This document shows positions 38,776 through 47,278 of a DNA stretch of 64,000 bases, piece after piece (position 1 is the first letter of the stretch; the number at the start of each line of letters is the position of its first letter). The DNA comes from JADJOM01 sp963817435 (GTDB lineage Bacteria; Gemmatimonadota; Gemmatimonadetes; Gemmatimonadales; GWC2-71-9): positions 2,046,001-2,110,000 of the forward strand of contig CAWFNY010000001.1 of NCBI GenBank assembly GCA_963817435.1, read 5' to 3'. Position numbers and translations under genes: made by a program. The notes below the pieces were generated by a model that did not search any database, was not told the DNA's origin, and saw only the letters and a program-made list of their open reading frames with translations.

Positions 38776-40188
38776 CTACGAGAGCCGCTCGAACTTGGCC
38801 TGGAAGAAGCGGAGATACTTCGGCTCGTAGGTCATGCGAAGCCCGCGGGTCTCCATCCTTCTGTCGAAGATCATCTTCACCGATTCCGCGACGACGTCCA
38901 TGTGGGCCTGGGTATAGACCCGGCGCGGGATCGTGAGGCGGGTCAGCTCCAGCTTCGGATAGTAATGATCGCCGGTGGCGGGGTTTCGTCCGGCGCTCAC
39001 CACGCCGCGCTCCATGGCACGGATCCCCGAATCGAGATACAGCTCCGCCGCCAGCGTCTGCGCCGGGAACTCCTTCTGCGGAATGTGAGGATAGAAGGCA
39101 CGCGCATCGAGAAACACGGCATGCCCCCCCACCGGCTGCACGATGGGGATATCCCAGTCGGTGAGGAGTTCGCCGAGGTAGTGGACCTGTCCGACCCGGG
39201 AGCGGATGTAGTCGTCCTGCAGACACTCCTCGATGCCGATGGCCATCGCCTCCATGTCCCGCCCCGCCATCCCGCCGTAGGTGTGCAGCCCTTCGTAGAT
39301 CACGATCTGGTTGCGGAGTTCCTCGTAGAGGGTCCAGTCGTTGACAGCGAGCCAGCCGCCGATGTTGACCAGGTTGTCCTTCTTGCCGCTCATCCAGGCG
39401 CCGTCCGTCTGGTCGCAGAACTCCCGCACGATGGCGGCGACGGGGACCTGGGTGTAGCCGGGCTCCCGCTCCTGGATGAAGTAGGCGTTCTCCGCCATCC
39501 GCGTGGCATCGAGAAAGATCCGGATGCCGTGACGGTCGCAGAGCGCACGCAGCGCCTTGACGTTCGCCATCGAGACCGGCTGGCCACCGGCCATGTTGAC
39601 CGTCCCGGCGAGACTCACGTAGGCGATCTTGCCGGCCCCCACCTTCCTGATCAGCGCCTCGAGTTTCTCGAGGTCGACATTGCCCTTGAAGGGGTCGCGG
39701 CTGTCGGTGTCGTGCGCGGCATCGACGATGACGTCGACGAACGTCCCCCCCGCAAGCTCCTGATGGAGCCTTGTGGTGGTGAAGTACATGTTGCCGGGAA
39801 TGAACTGGCCCGGCGTGATGGCGCAGCGGCTGAGCAGGTGTTCGGCGCCCCGTCCCTGGTGGGTGGGGAGGATGTGGGCGTAGCCGTAGCGGCGCTGAAT
39901 CGCGGCCTCGAGCCGGTAGAAGTTCCGGCTGCCGGCGTAGGCCTCGTCGCCAAGCATCATGCCGGCCCACTGCCGGTCGCTCATCGCGCCGGTGCCGCTG
40001 TCGGTGAGGAGATCGATGTAGACGTCTTCCGACTTGAGCAGGAAGGTGTTGTAGTCGGCGGCCTTGAGGGCCCGGGCCCGCTCCTCCGCGGTGGTCTGGG
40101 TGAGCGGCTCGACCATCTTGATCTTCCAGGGCTCCGCCCAACTGCGGCGGCCGAACTGCTGGCCCATGGTCTTCGGTGCGTCGTGCAT
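38776..40188 (-). CDS. tpl: Tyrosine phenol-lyase (beta-tyrosinase)
   Basis: PLP enzyme of 470 residues that splits L-tyrosine to phenol, pyruvate and ammonia. It follows Citrobacter tyrosine phenol-lyase motif by motif: RNFYRLEAAIQRRYGY, PTHQGRGAE, MYFTTTR, NMAGGQPVSMAN, GGHAVFLDAR, SAGRNPATGDHYYPKLELTR. PLP Lys is K270 in MSGKKDNLVNIGG, where tryptophanases have SAKKDAM. The IPRRVYT segment keeps the Arg that distinguishes this enzyme from tryptophanase (IPRATYT). Homotetrameric, K+-dependent in characterised members. No tyrosine transporter or phenol pathway is adjacent, so the role (tyrosine use as carbon and nitrogen source) is inferred. Confidence 0.88.
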   Translation of the reverse strand: MHDAPKTMGQQFGRRSWAEPWKIKMVEPLTQTTAEERARALKAADYNTFLLKSEDVYIDLLTDSGTGAMSDRQWAGMMLGDEAYAGSRNFYRLEAAIQRRYGYAHILPTHQGRGAEHLLSRCAITPGQFIPGNMYFTTTRLHQELAGGTFVDVIVDAAHDTDSRDPFKGNVDLEKLEALIRKVGAGKIAYVSLAGTVNMAGGQPVSMANVKALRALCDRHGIRIFLDATRMAENAYFIQEREPGYTQVPVAAIVREFCDQTDGAWMSGKKDNLVNIGGWLAVNDWTLYEELRNQIVIYEGLHTYGGMAGRDMEAMAIGIEECLQDDYIRSRVGQVHYLGELLTDWDIPIVQPVGGHAVFLDARAFYPHIPQKEFPAQTLAAELYLDSGIRAMERGVVSAGRNPATGDHYYPKLELTRLTIPRRVYTQAHMDVVAESVKMIFDRRMETRGLRMTYEPKYLRFFQAKFERLS

Positions 40189-40261
40189 GGCGGTCTCGGG
40201 TAGGCAGGAGAAAAATGGCCTACGATTGCTAGCGGGATTGGTCTGAGGAAATCACGAAGGA

Positions 40262-40471
40262 GTGCGGAAGGGGTGTTCATGCTGCTTCGCCCTGGGCGAC
40301 GCGGACGTCGTCGGCATCTCCGAATTCCCCGATGCCGCCTCGGCCGCCGCCGTGAGCCTCGCGGTGAATTCGAGCGGCGCAGTGAACCTGCACACCACGG
40401 TGCTGCTGAGCGCCGAAGAGATGGACGCCGCCACCAGGAAGTCCGTCGGCTACCGGCCGCCGGGGGCGTGA
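40262..40471 (+). pseudogene. 5'-truncated GYD-domain protein remnant
   Basis: About 66 codons read FALGDADVVGISEFPDAAS, then a run of alanine-rich helix and VNLHTTVLLSAEEMD and YRPPGA. This is the C-terminal two thirds of a GYD-domain protein (small 95-residue family of unknown function). The N-terminal beta strand and helix are missing: upstream sequence is non-coding and there is no ribosome site. It probably lost its 5' end by deletion next to the tyrosine phenol-lyase gene. Confidence 0.6.
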
Positions 40472-40521
40472 TGCCGATGCGCGCCAGGTGCTCACCGCCT
40501 GACGCCTGGTGCAAAGCAGGA

Positions 40522-40553
40522 AGTGGGGGCCCTGATCAATCAGGGCCCCCACT
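40522..40553. repeat. GTGGGGGCCCTGA hairpin, copy 1
   Basis: Near-perfect 15-bp palindrome AGTGGGGGCCCTGAT / ATCAGGGCCCCCACT with a 2-base centre. The same stem (14 bp, loop GGAA) occurs at 49344-49375. Both lie between genes. It could act as a terminator or as a REP-like element. Confidence 0.7.
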
Positions 40554-40636
40554 GCTTTCAAGACTCGCCGCCCGCGTGACTGGCGACGGGCTCCCCGCAT
40601 AATCATGTTTGGGCACTCCGTTCCCTGGGAAACGAC

Positions 40637-43036
40637 GTGACTGATCTCAGATCCCAGCTCGAGGCCGCACTCGCCGATCGGTACCGCATCGAGCGCCAGC
40701 TCGGTGCCGGCGGTATGGCCACGGTGTACCTGGCCGAGGATCTGAAGCACCACCGACGGGTGGCGGTGAAGGTGCTCCGCCCCGAGCTGGCGCACGCCCT
40801 CGGGCCGGAGCGTTTCCTGCGTGAGATCGCGACCACCGCCAACCTGCACCACCCGCATATCCTGCCGCTGTTCGATTCCGGCGAGGCGCGCGGAGTAGGG
40901 GCGGAGCTGAGCTCCGCCCCTACCCTGTTCTACGTGATGCCGTTCGTCGAGGGCGAGTCGCTCCGCGACCGGCTCCTGCGCGAGAAGCAGCTCCCCATCG
41001 AGGAGGCGCTGCAGATCGCCCGTGAGGTGTCTGACGCGCTGAGCTACGCCCACGCGCACCAGATCGTGCACCGCGACATCAAGCCGGAAAACATCCTGCT
41101 CGAGAGCGGGCATGCGATGGTCGCCGACTTCGGCATCGCGCGAGCGGTCTCGTCCGCGGTGAGCGGCAGCTCCACCCTGACCGATGCCGGCATGGCCGTC
41201 GGGACACCGGCCTACATGAGTCCCGAGCAGGCGACCGGCGACCGGAATGTCGACGGCCGCAGCGATATCTACTCGCTGGGCTGCGTGCTCTACGAGATGC
41301 TGGCCGGTCAGCCGCCGTTCACCGGCCCAACCGCCGAGATCCTGGTTCGCCAGCGCATCGCGACCGATGCGCCGCCGGCCACTCACCTCCGTCCGGCGGT
41401 GCCGGCCCAGGACGCGGACGCCCTGGCGCGTGCGCTGGCCAGGAACCCGGCCGACCGCTTTCAGTCGGCGGGGCAATTCGCCAGCGAGCTGCAGAGCGGC
41501 GCTTCGGGGCCCCGCACCGCGGCTTCGCCGACCAGGGCACGCCTCTCGCGCTGGGCACTCGCTTCCGGCGCGGTCGTCATCCTGCTCCTGTGCGGCTGGC
41601 TCCTGCTGCGGAGCCGAGGCGGGAGGTACGCCACGGCCGGTGGCAGCAGTGGCCTGCCGAGCTCGATCGCGGTACTCCCCTTCCGGAATCTCCGCGGAGA
41701 CTCGACCGGCGACTACTTCAGCGACGGCATCACCGAGGAGATCCTCCATGCCCTGGTCCAGATTCCCGATCTGCAGGTCGCGGCGCGGACCTCCGCGTTC
41801 CAGTTCAAGGGGCAGGCGGTCGATGTCCGCGAGGTGGGACGCCGCCTCGACGTGGACGCTGTGCTCGAGGGGAGCGTCCAGCGGGAGGGCGACGAGGTCC
41901 GCATCACCACCCAGCTCACCGACGCGCGCACCGGCTACCAGATCTGGTCCGGAAAGTTCGACCGCCACCTCGCCGATCTCTTCGCGATCGAGGACGAGAT
42001 CTCCCGCGCCCTGGCCGACACGCTCAAGGTGTCACTCGGCCTGGTGCCCAGGCCCGTCATGGGTGCGACACCCGTCGAGGCGCACGATCGGTATCTCCGC
42101 GGGCTCTCTCTCCTCGCGCAGCGGGGCCCCGGCCTCAAGCAGGCGATAACCGACTTCCAGGCCGCGGTGGCGAGTGACTCCGGCTTCGCACCGGCCTGGG
42201 CCGGACTCGCCGCCGCCCATGAGCTCCTGCCGGCGTTCTACCTCTCCTCCTATGACCTGGAGCTGCCGCTGGCGGAGCAGGCCGCCCGGCGGGCGATCGC
42301 GCTCGACAGCACCCTGGGGACGGCCTACACCGCACTCGCGAGCGTCTTCCGCGACCGGATGGCGTGGGCCGACGCGGAACAGGCCTACACGCACGCGCTC
42401 CGGCTCGCGCCTAACGACGCCGAAGCGGTGGAGCAGTGCGGCCAGCTTCTCTTCTGGACCGGTCAATCGGACGCGGCTGTCGGCGTGATGGAGCGGGCCC
42501 GCAGACTCGACCCGCTCGCCCCCATCCCGACGATGACCCTCGGTGTCGCCCACCTCTTTCTCCATCACTACAACTCGGCCGCCGCGCTGCTGCGTCACGC
42601 ATCATCGCTGGCCCCCGCCCTCCCTTTGCCATACATGTGGCGCATGTGGACCGAGATCGGTGCCGGTCACCACGACTCGGCAGAGGTGACGGGCCGCCTC
42701 CTGGCCGACGTCAGCGGCGCGGATCCCTCGATCTACTCCGGGCTGATCCGCGGCGTCGCCGATCCCCGGCAGCGGCGCGCGGCACTGGAGTCGCTGTCCC
42801 GGATACCCGGGACCGCCACCTGGGCGCTCAACAGCGACTACCGGGTGAACTGGTATGTGCTGCTCGGAGACACGGCAGCCGCGCTCGACGCGGTGGACCG
42901 GCTGAAGAGCCGGCCATCCCTCAACGGGATCCTTAATATCTGGAATCCTGTGCTGGATCCGATTCGGGGGCATCCCAGGTTCAAGACCATGCTCAAGCGG
43001 CTCGGGCTGCCGTTCAAAGGCGGTGTGAAGGAGTAG
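40637..43036 (+). CDS. Ser/Thr kinase with TM segment, TolB-N-like and TPR domains
   Basis: A 799-residue kinase starting at GTG (MTDLRSQLEAALADRYRIER). Kinase motifs are complete: LGAGGMATV, K45, HRDIKPENILLESG, DFGIARAV, MSPEQATG. A TM segment lies at about 298-318 (ASGAVVILLLCGWLLL). The outer part has a TolB/FlgO-like domain (SIAVLPFRNLRGDSTGDYFSDGI, LQVAARTSAFQFKG) and TPR repeats. Residues 87-96 (VGAELSSAPT) are an extra loop compared with the other kinases (LFDSGEA-x3-LFYV). This loop is encoded by a 29-base palindrome, so a short repeat has been inserted in frame in the N lobe, just before the hinge. Confidence 0.93.
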   Translation: MTDLRSQLEAALADRYRIERQLGAGGMATVYLAEDLKHHRRVAVKVLRPELAHALGPERFLREIATTANLHHPHILPLFDSGEARGVGAELSSAPTLFYVMPFVEGESLRDRLLREKQLPIEEALQIAREVSDALSYAHAHQIVHRDIKPENILLESGHAMVADFGIARAVSSAVSGSSTLTDAGMAVGTPAYMSPEQATGDRNVDGRSDIYSLGCVLYEMLAGQPPFTGPTAEILVRQRIATDAPPATHLRPAVPAQDADALARALARNPADRFQSAGQFASELQSGASGPRTAASPTRARLSRWALASGAVVILLLCGWLLLRSRGGRYATAGGSSGLPSSIAVLPFRNLRGDSTGDYFSDGITEEILHALVQIPDLQVAARTSAFQFKGQAVDVREVGRRLDVDAVLEGSVQREGDEVRITTQLTDARTGYQIWSGKFDRHLADLFAIEDEISRALADTLKVSLGLVPRPVMGATPVEAHDRYLRGLSLLAQRGPGLKQAITDFQAAVASDSGFAPAWAGLAAAHELLPAFYLSSYDLELPLAEQAARRAIALDSTLGTAYTALASVFRDRMAWADAEQAYTHALRLAPNDAEAVEQCGQLLFWTGQSDAAVGVMERARRLDPLAPIPTMTLGVAHLFLHHYNSAAALLRHASSLAPALPLPYMWRMWTEIGAGHHDSAEVTGRLLADVSGADPSIYSGLIRGVADPRQRRAALESLSRIPGTATWALNSDYRVNWYVLLGDTAAALDAVDRLKSRPSLNGILNIWNPVLDPIRGHPRFKTMLKRLGLPFKGGVKE
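40895..40923. repeat. Palindromic element inside a kinase coding sequence
   Basis: GTAGGGGCGGAGC / GCTCCGCCCCTAC, a perfect 13-bp inverted repeat with TGA loop, lies in frame within codons 87-96 of the kinase. The two PD40 kinases have three residues where this one has twelve, so 27 bases were gained, preserving the frame. Confidence 0.8.
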
Positions 43037-43177
43037 GAGTTCGGATATCCCCCCTACGAGCGATTTCTCCCCCGTTTCCCGGCTGGTACCGTACATCTAT
43101 GCGATACCCCGGGGCCACCTGGTGTCCGGCGACGAACGGCGGCTCCACCAGCCGCCAACGATGAACGGAGGCGCAGC

Positions 43178-43963
43178 ATGCTCAGTCTCGCGAAGTCCCT
43201 TCGGGGATATGCCCTGAAGGCGCGCGACGGCGCGATCGGGAGTGTGAAGGACTTCTATTTCGACGACCAGTTCTGGACCATCCGCTATCTGATCGCGGAC
43301 ACCGCCGGCTGGATGTCGGGTCGCTCGGTGCTGATCTCCCCATACGCGCTGGAAGCGGTTCACCGCGACGCGAAGGAGATCGCCACGACGCTGACCAGGA
43401 AGCAGATCGAGGAGAGCCCCTCACTAGAGAGCGACAAGCCGGTCTCGCGCCAGTTCGAGGAGAACTACTACGGCTACTACGGCTGGCCGTCCTACTGGGG
43501 CGGGCCCTACATGTGGGGTACCTACCCCTCCATCACCCGCGATCCCGAGTACTGGACCCCGGCCAGTCCGACGCACAAGGCAGGGGACCCGCACCTCCGC
43601 AGCATGGAGGCGGTGAAGGGCTACCACATCCAGGCGTCCGATGGCGAGATCGGTCATGTCGAAGACTTCATCGTGGACGACGAGACCTGGTCGATCCGCT
43701 ACCTGATCGTGAACACCCGGAACTGGCTGCCCGGCAAGCACCTGCTGATCTCACCGCAGTGGATCGCCCGGGTGAGCTGGGAGGAGTCGAAGGTGTTCAT
43801 CGACCAGACCCGCGAACTGATCCGGCAGGCGCCCGAATACACCGAGGCGTCGCTGACCCGCGAGTACGAATCGCACCTGCACCAGCATTACGACAGGCCC
43901 GGCTACTGGATCGAGGAGACTGAGACCGCGAAGCGTGGTGAAGGCATGGCAGTGCGCAAGTAG
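43178..43963 (+). CDS. Double PRC-barrel domain protein
   Basis: A 261-residue soluble protein with two PRC-barrel domains. The first is about residues 1-80 (LSLAKSLRGYALKARDGAIGSVKDFYFDD, WTIRYLIADT, VLISPYAL), the second about 140-225 (MEAVKGYHIQASDGEIGHVEDFIVDDE, WSIRYLIVNT, LLISPQWI). The two halves are clearly homologous, an internal duplication. The linker is Tyr/Trp/Gly-rich (NYYGYYGWPSYWGGPYMWGTY). PRC-barrels appear in RimM and photosynthetic reaction centre H subunits and usually mediate RNA or protein contacts; role here unknown. GGAGG precedes the ATG. The disordered small gene at 44002 follows closely. Confidence 0.88.
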   Translation: MLSLAKSLRGYALKARDGAIGSVKDFYFDDQFWTIRYLIADTAGWMSGRSVLISPYALEAVHRDAKEIATTLTRKQIEESPSLESDKPVSRQFEENYYGYYGWPSYWGGPYMWGTYPSITRDPEYWTPASPTHKAGDPHLRSMEAVKGYHIQASDGEIGHVEDFIVDDETWSIRYLIVNTRNWLPGKHLLISPQWIARVSWEESKVFIDQTRELIRQAPEYTEASLTREYESHLHQHYDRPGYWIEETETAKRGEGMAVRK

Positions 43964-44001
43964 TTCCGAAGAGCGAGGGCATGACAACGGAGGAACTCCC
44001 C

Positions 44002-44316
44002 ATGGCAACCAACGACAAGACGCACACCCATTCCTCGCTGCCGAAATCTCCGGTTCCCGATCCGGCGCTGCCAACCCCGCACGCCCCTGGCACCACCAAT
44101 CGGCCGGAGACACCCGCGCTCGAGGGCCGGGAGCCGCTGCCCGCTGAACTCACCGGGCGCGCCAGCGGTACCGATGACGACCTCGTGGCCCTGTTCGACA
44201 ACAGCTCCGGTGAGCACCTCACCGACGGCTTCCGCGGCGGCAGCCAGGATGTCCCCGGCAGCGGTGGGGTCGCTGGAACCGATGGTGAGACAACGCGGGG
44301 GCAGCCGCCGGAGTGA
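44002..44316 (+). CDS. Small disordered hydrophilic protein
   Basis: A 104-residue frame with no hydrophobic core, rich in Pro, Thr, Gly, Asp and Glu (HAPGTTNRPETPALEGREPL; DDDLVALFDNSSGEHLTDGF). GGAGG lies seven bases before the ATG at 44002; a weaker in-frame ATG is at 43981. It lies 38 bases after the PRC-barrel gene on the same strand, so it may be translated from the same message. It resembles small stress-related disordered proteins often found next to PRC-barrel genes, but I recognise no family. Confidence 0.5.
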   Translation: MATNDKTHTHSSLPKSPVPDPALPTPHAPGTTNRPETPALEGREPLPAELTGRASGTDDDLVALFDNSSGEHLTDGFRGGSQDVPGSGGVAGTDGETTRGQPPE

Positions 44317-44439
44317 GATCCGGTGTACGGGGGCCCGCCTCACCGGGGCTCCAGCACGCCCCCCAGTTGCCACCCGCCCCGCAGTCTCAAGATCGCTTCA
44401 TGTTCTCCAAGAAGTGACGGCAAGCTGACGCCCGCCGCA

Positions 44440-44445
44440 TAGACT
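44440..44445 (+). promoter_or_regulatory. Candidate -10 box TAGACT before the sulfatase gene
   Basis: TAGACT lies 91 bases before the sulfatase ATG, matching the TAGAnT form of other candidate boxes in the window. No convincing -35 at normal spacing. Confidence 0.3.
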
Positions 44446-44536
44446 GTCGCAGTCCCCCCCCGAAATTCCGTCGCGATACCGCTGGCTGCAGGCACGTCGC
44501 CCCACAGCCCAGTGGACAGCCACCGGAGCATGCCGC

Positions 44537-47173
44537 ATGCGGAAACTCCTTGCCAGCGCCCTCCTCGTCCTGGCCGCCTGCGCCGCTCCGTCGGAGCCCT
44601 CGAAGCAATCTGCCCCCAGCGCCGCCGCCGCCACTGCGGCCCAACCCGACATCGTGGTGGTGATTACCGATGATCAGCGGTACGACCAGATGGGGTACAT
44701 GCCGTAGACCACGGCGCTGCTCCAGGCCGAAGCGGTGCAGTTCGATCAGGCCTACACCACCACGCCCCAATGCTGCCCCAGCCGCAGCACCTTCCTGAGC
44801 GGGCTCTATTCGCACAACACCGGCGTGCTCACCAGTGGGAGCCCCAACGGAGGGGCGATCAAGTTCAAGCCCGGCTCGACCATCGCCACCTGGCTCAAGG
44901 GGGCGGGCTACCGCACGATCCTGGTGGGGAAGTACCTCAACGGATTCAAGCCGCAGAAGGTGGGCCCGGCGGTGCCCCCGGGGTGGATGCAGTTCGTGGC
45001 ATTCTGGTGCTCAGACGACGATGCGTACTACTGCCAGCTCGACTCCAACGGCCTGATCAAGACGCCCCCGGCCGGCACCTACTCCACGACGCAGACCGCG
45101 AGTATCGCCACCAATTACATCCGAACCGCCGCCAGCACCACTCCGCTGTTCCTGATGTGGACGCCATTCGGGCCGCACTCCTCGATCCAGAACACCCGCG
45201 TCGCGCCGCCGAAACCGGAGTTTGCCTCGGACCTGTCCCCGTTCCTCGGCGACCTGCCGTTCCGCCCGATCGGATTCGACTCGCTGCCCATCCCGACGCC
45301 GGCATGGCTCACGGGCCGGCCGCCGTTCACCCAGGCAGTGAAGGACAGCATCGACGATTTCCGGCGAAAAGCCCAGGCCGCGCTGCAGACCGCCGGGCGG
45401 TGGCAGAACACGCTGTTCATCATCTGGAGCGACAACGGACTCAGCTATGGTGAACACCGCATCCACGACACCAAGTTCTGCCCCTACGAGGAATGCCAGC
45501 GCGTCGCGATGTGGATCCGGGTTCCGGCCGGGATCGCCCGGCACGATTCCACCGTCGTCGCGAACCTCGATCTGGCGCCGACCATCGCCGCCTGGGCGGG
45601 CGTCACGCCGAGTAGCGTGGTCGACGGCCTGAACCTGATGCCGCTGGTTCTGGGTGGCGCGCTCGCCCGCAACTGCCTGCTGCTGGAGCAACTCGGCAGC
45701 AGCCTCCCCGCGACCACTTTCCAGGCCGTGCGCTGCAATCAGTGGAAATACATCGAGTACGCCAACCGGGACGCCGAGTTGTATGACCTGAGCGCCGACC
45801 CATCGGAGCTGGATAACCACGCCGCCGATCCGGCCTATGCGAGCACGACCAGCGCGATGGCGGCCCAGCTCGCGCAGTACAAGTCGGTCGGGGTCTCGAT
45901 CGCCGCCGGCACCGGAAGCGGAAGCGGCACCGTGTCCGGCCCCCTCGGCATCAACCGCGCCATCAGCAACGGCGCCACGACCGGCAGCTGCAGCAACCCG
46001 CTGATCACAGGGAGCGTCCTCGCCTTCACCGCCACGCCCTCGGGCTACGGCACCTTCCTTGGCTGGGGCGGTGCCTGCACCGGCACGGCGCCAACCTGTA
46101 CCGTGACCTTCAGCAGCTCGAAGACAGTGACCGCTGCCTTCGCACCTCCCCCGCCCCTCACCCTGAGCCTGCAGAGCGGGCTGGCCGCGGGCGACGGCAC
46201 CGTGACGGGGCCGAGCGGCCTCAACTGCACGATCAGCGGCGGGAAGACGAGCGGAAGCTGCAGCGTCCAGCTTCCGCAGGGCAGCACCGTGACACTCGAC
46301 GCCGCTCCGAGCGGTAATGGCAGCTTCATGGGTTGGGGCGGCGCCTGCAGTGGCACCGGCGCGAGCTGCACGATCACCCTGACGGCGACGCAGCTCGTCA
46401 GTGCTGGGTTCAACAATCCCCCCGTCGCGAGCTTCATCGACACCTGCACCGATCTCGCCTGCAGTTTCGATGGGTCGGGCTCGACCGACGACATCGCGGT
46501 CCTCGCCTGGGACTGGAGCTTCGGTGATGGCGGCACCGCGACCGGTGTCTCGGCGAGCCACAGCTACGCCGGTCCCGGCAGCTACCCGGTGACACTCACG
46601 GTCGCCGACAGCAGTGGTCTCACCAGCACCCAGACCACGACCGTCACGGTCACGCCTCGGGTCAATCAGGCCCCCGTGGCGTCTTTCACCGATCACTGCT
46701 CCCAGCTCGACTGCGGCTTCGATGGGACCGGCTCCACCGACGACGCCGGCATCGTCACCTACGCGTGGAATTTCGGGGATAGCAGCAGCGCCACGGGCGC
46801 CACGGCGAGTCACAGCTACGCCGTGGCAGGCAGCTACCCGGTGACCCTGACCGTTACCGACGCGGGCGGCCTTGCCAGTTCCCAGACCAGCACGGTCGCG
46901 GTGACGGCCCCCGTCAACAAGGCGCCGGTCGGGCGCTTCACCTATAGCTGCACGGCCGCGCGCCTCTGCACCCTCGACGGCAGCACCTCGACCGACGATG
47001 TCGCCGTCGTCCTGTACACCTGGACCTTCGGGGCCACGGGCGCGGGCGGGACCGCGACCGGTGTGACCACGACACGCTCGTGCAGCAAGGCGGGGAGCTT
47101 CGTGGTGAATCTCATCGTGACCGATGGCGGAGGGCTCACCAACAAGATCAGCAAGACGATCGTGGTGCCGTAG
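44537..47173 (+). pseudogene. Sulfatase with InlB-like and PKD repeats, interrupted by an amber codon
   Basis: Starts at ATG 44537 with a lipoprotein signal (lipobox LVLAAC) and runs in one frame to 47173, except for a TAG at 44707. The metal-binding DD (VVVITDDQRYD) lies just before the stop. The formylglycine site CCPSRSTFLSG (C-x-P-S-R), the KYLNGF motif and the late metal site WSDNGLSYGEHRIHD lie after it. After the sulfatase domain come two InlB B-repeat-like modules (GYGTFLGWGGACTGTAP; GNGSFMGWGGACSGTGA) and three PKD domains (SFGDGGTATGVSASHSYAGPG and two like it). Downstream ATG 44735 would give a protein lacking the first metal ligands, so it should be inactive unless TAG is read through. 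Confidence 0.8.
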
Positions 47174-47252
47174 GAAGGTGCCGGCGCCGCAGGGCCGCGA
47201 TTCATCTGGCCCTCATACTGCGATCGTGAGGACGACGCTGAGGAATATTGGC

Positions 47253-47276
47253 GGGGGCGGCCCGTCGGCGGCCCCC
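47253..47276. terminator. GC-rich hairpin between convergent sulfatase and rmuC genes
   Basis: GGGGGC-g-GCC-CGTC-GGC-g-GCCCCC: a 9-bp stem with one symmetric g/g mismatch, ending two bases before the rmuC stop codon. It can serve both strands. No T-run. Confidence 0.5.
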
Positions 47277-47278
47277 TG

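Noticed and set aside
38776..40188. Tryptophanase as the identity of the PLP lyase
   Set aside because: The SGKKDNLVNIGG and IPRRVYT segments match tyrosine phenol-lyase and differ from tryptophanase at the discriminating positions.
36499..40203. A 1234-codon open frame on the plus strand opposite the phosphoesterase and tyrosine phenol-lyase genes
   Set aside because: It mirrors two well-supported genes on the other strand; its sequence is Arg/Gly/Ala-rich with no domain. Long antisense frames are expected at this base composition.
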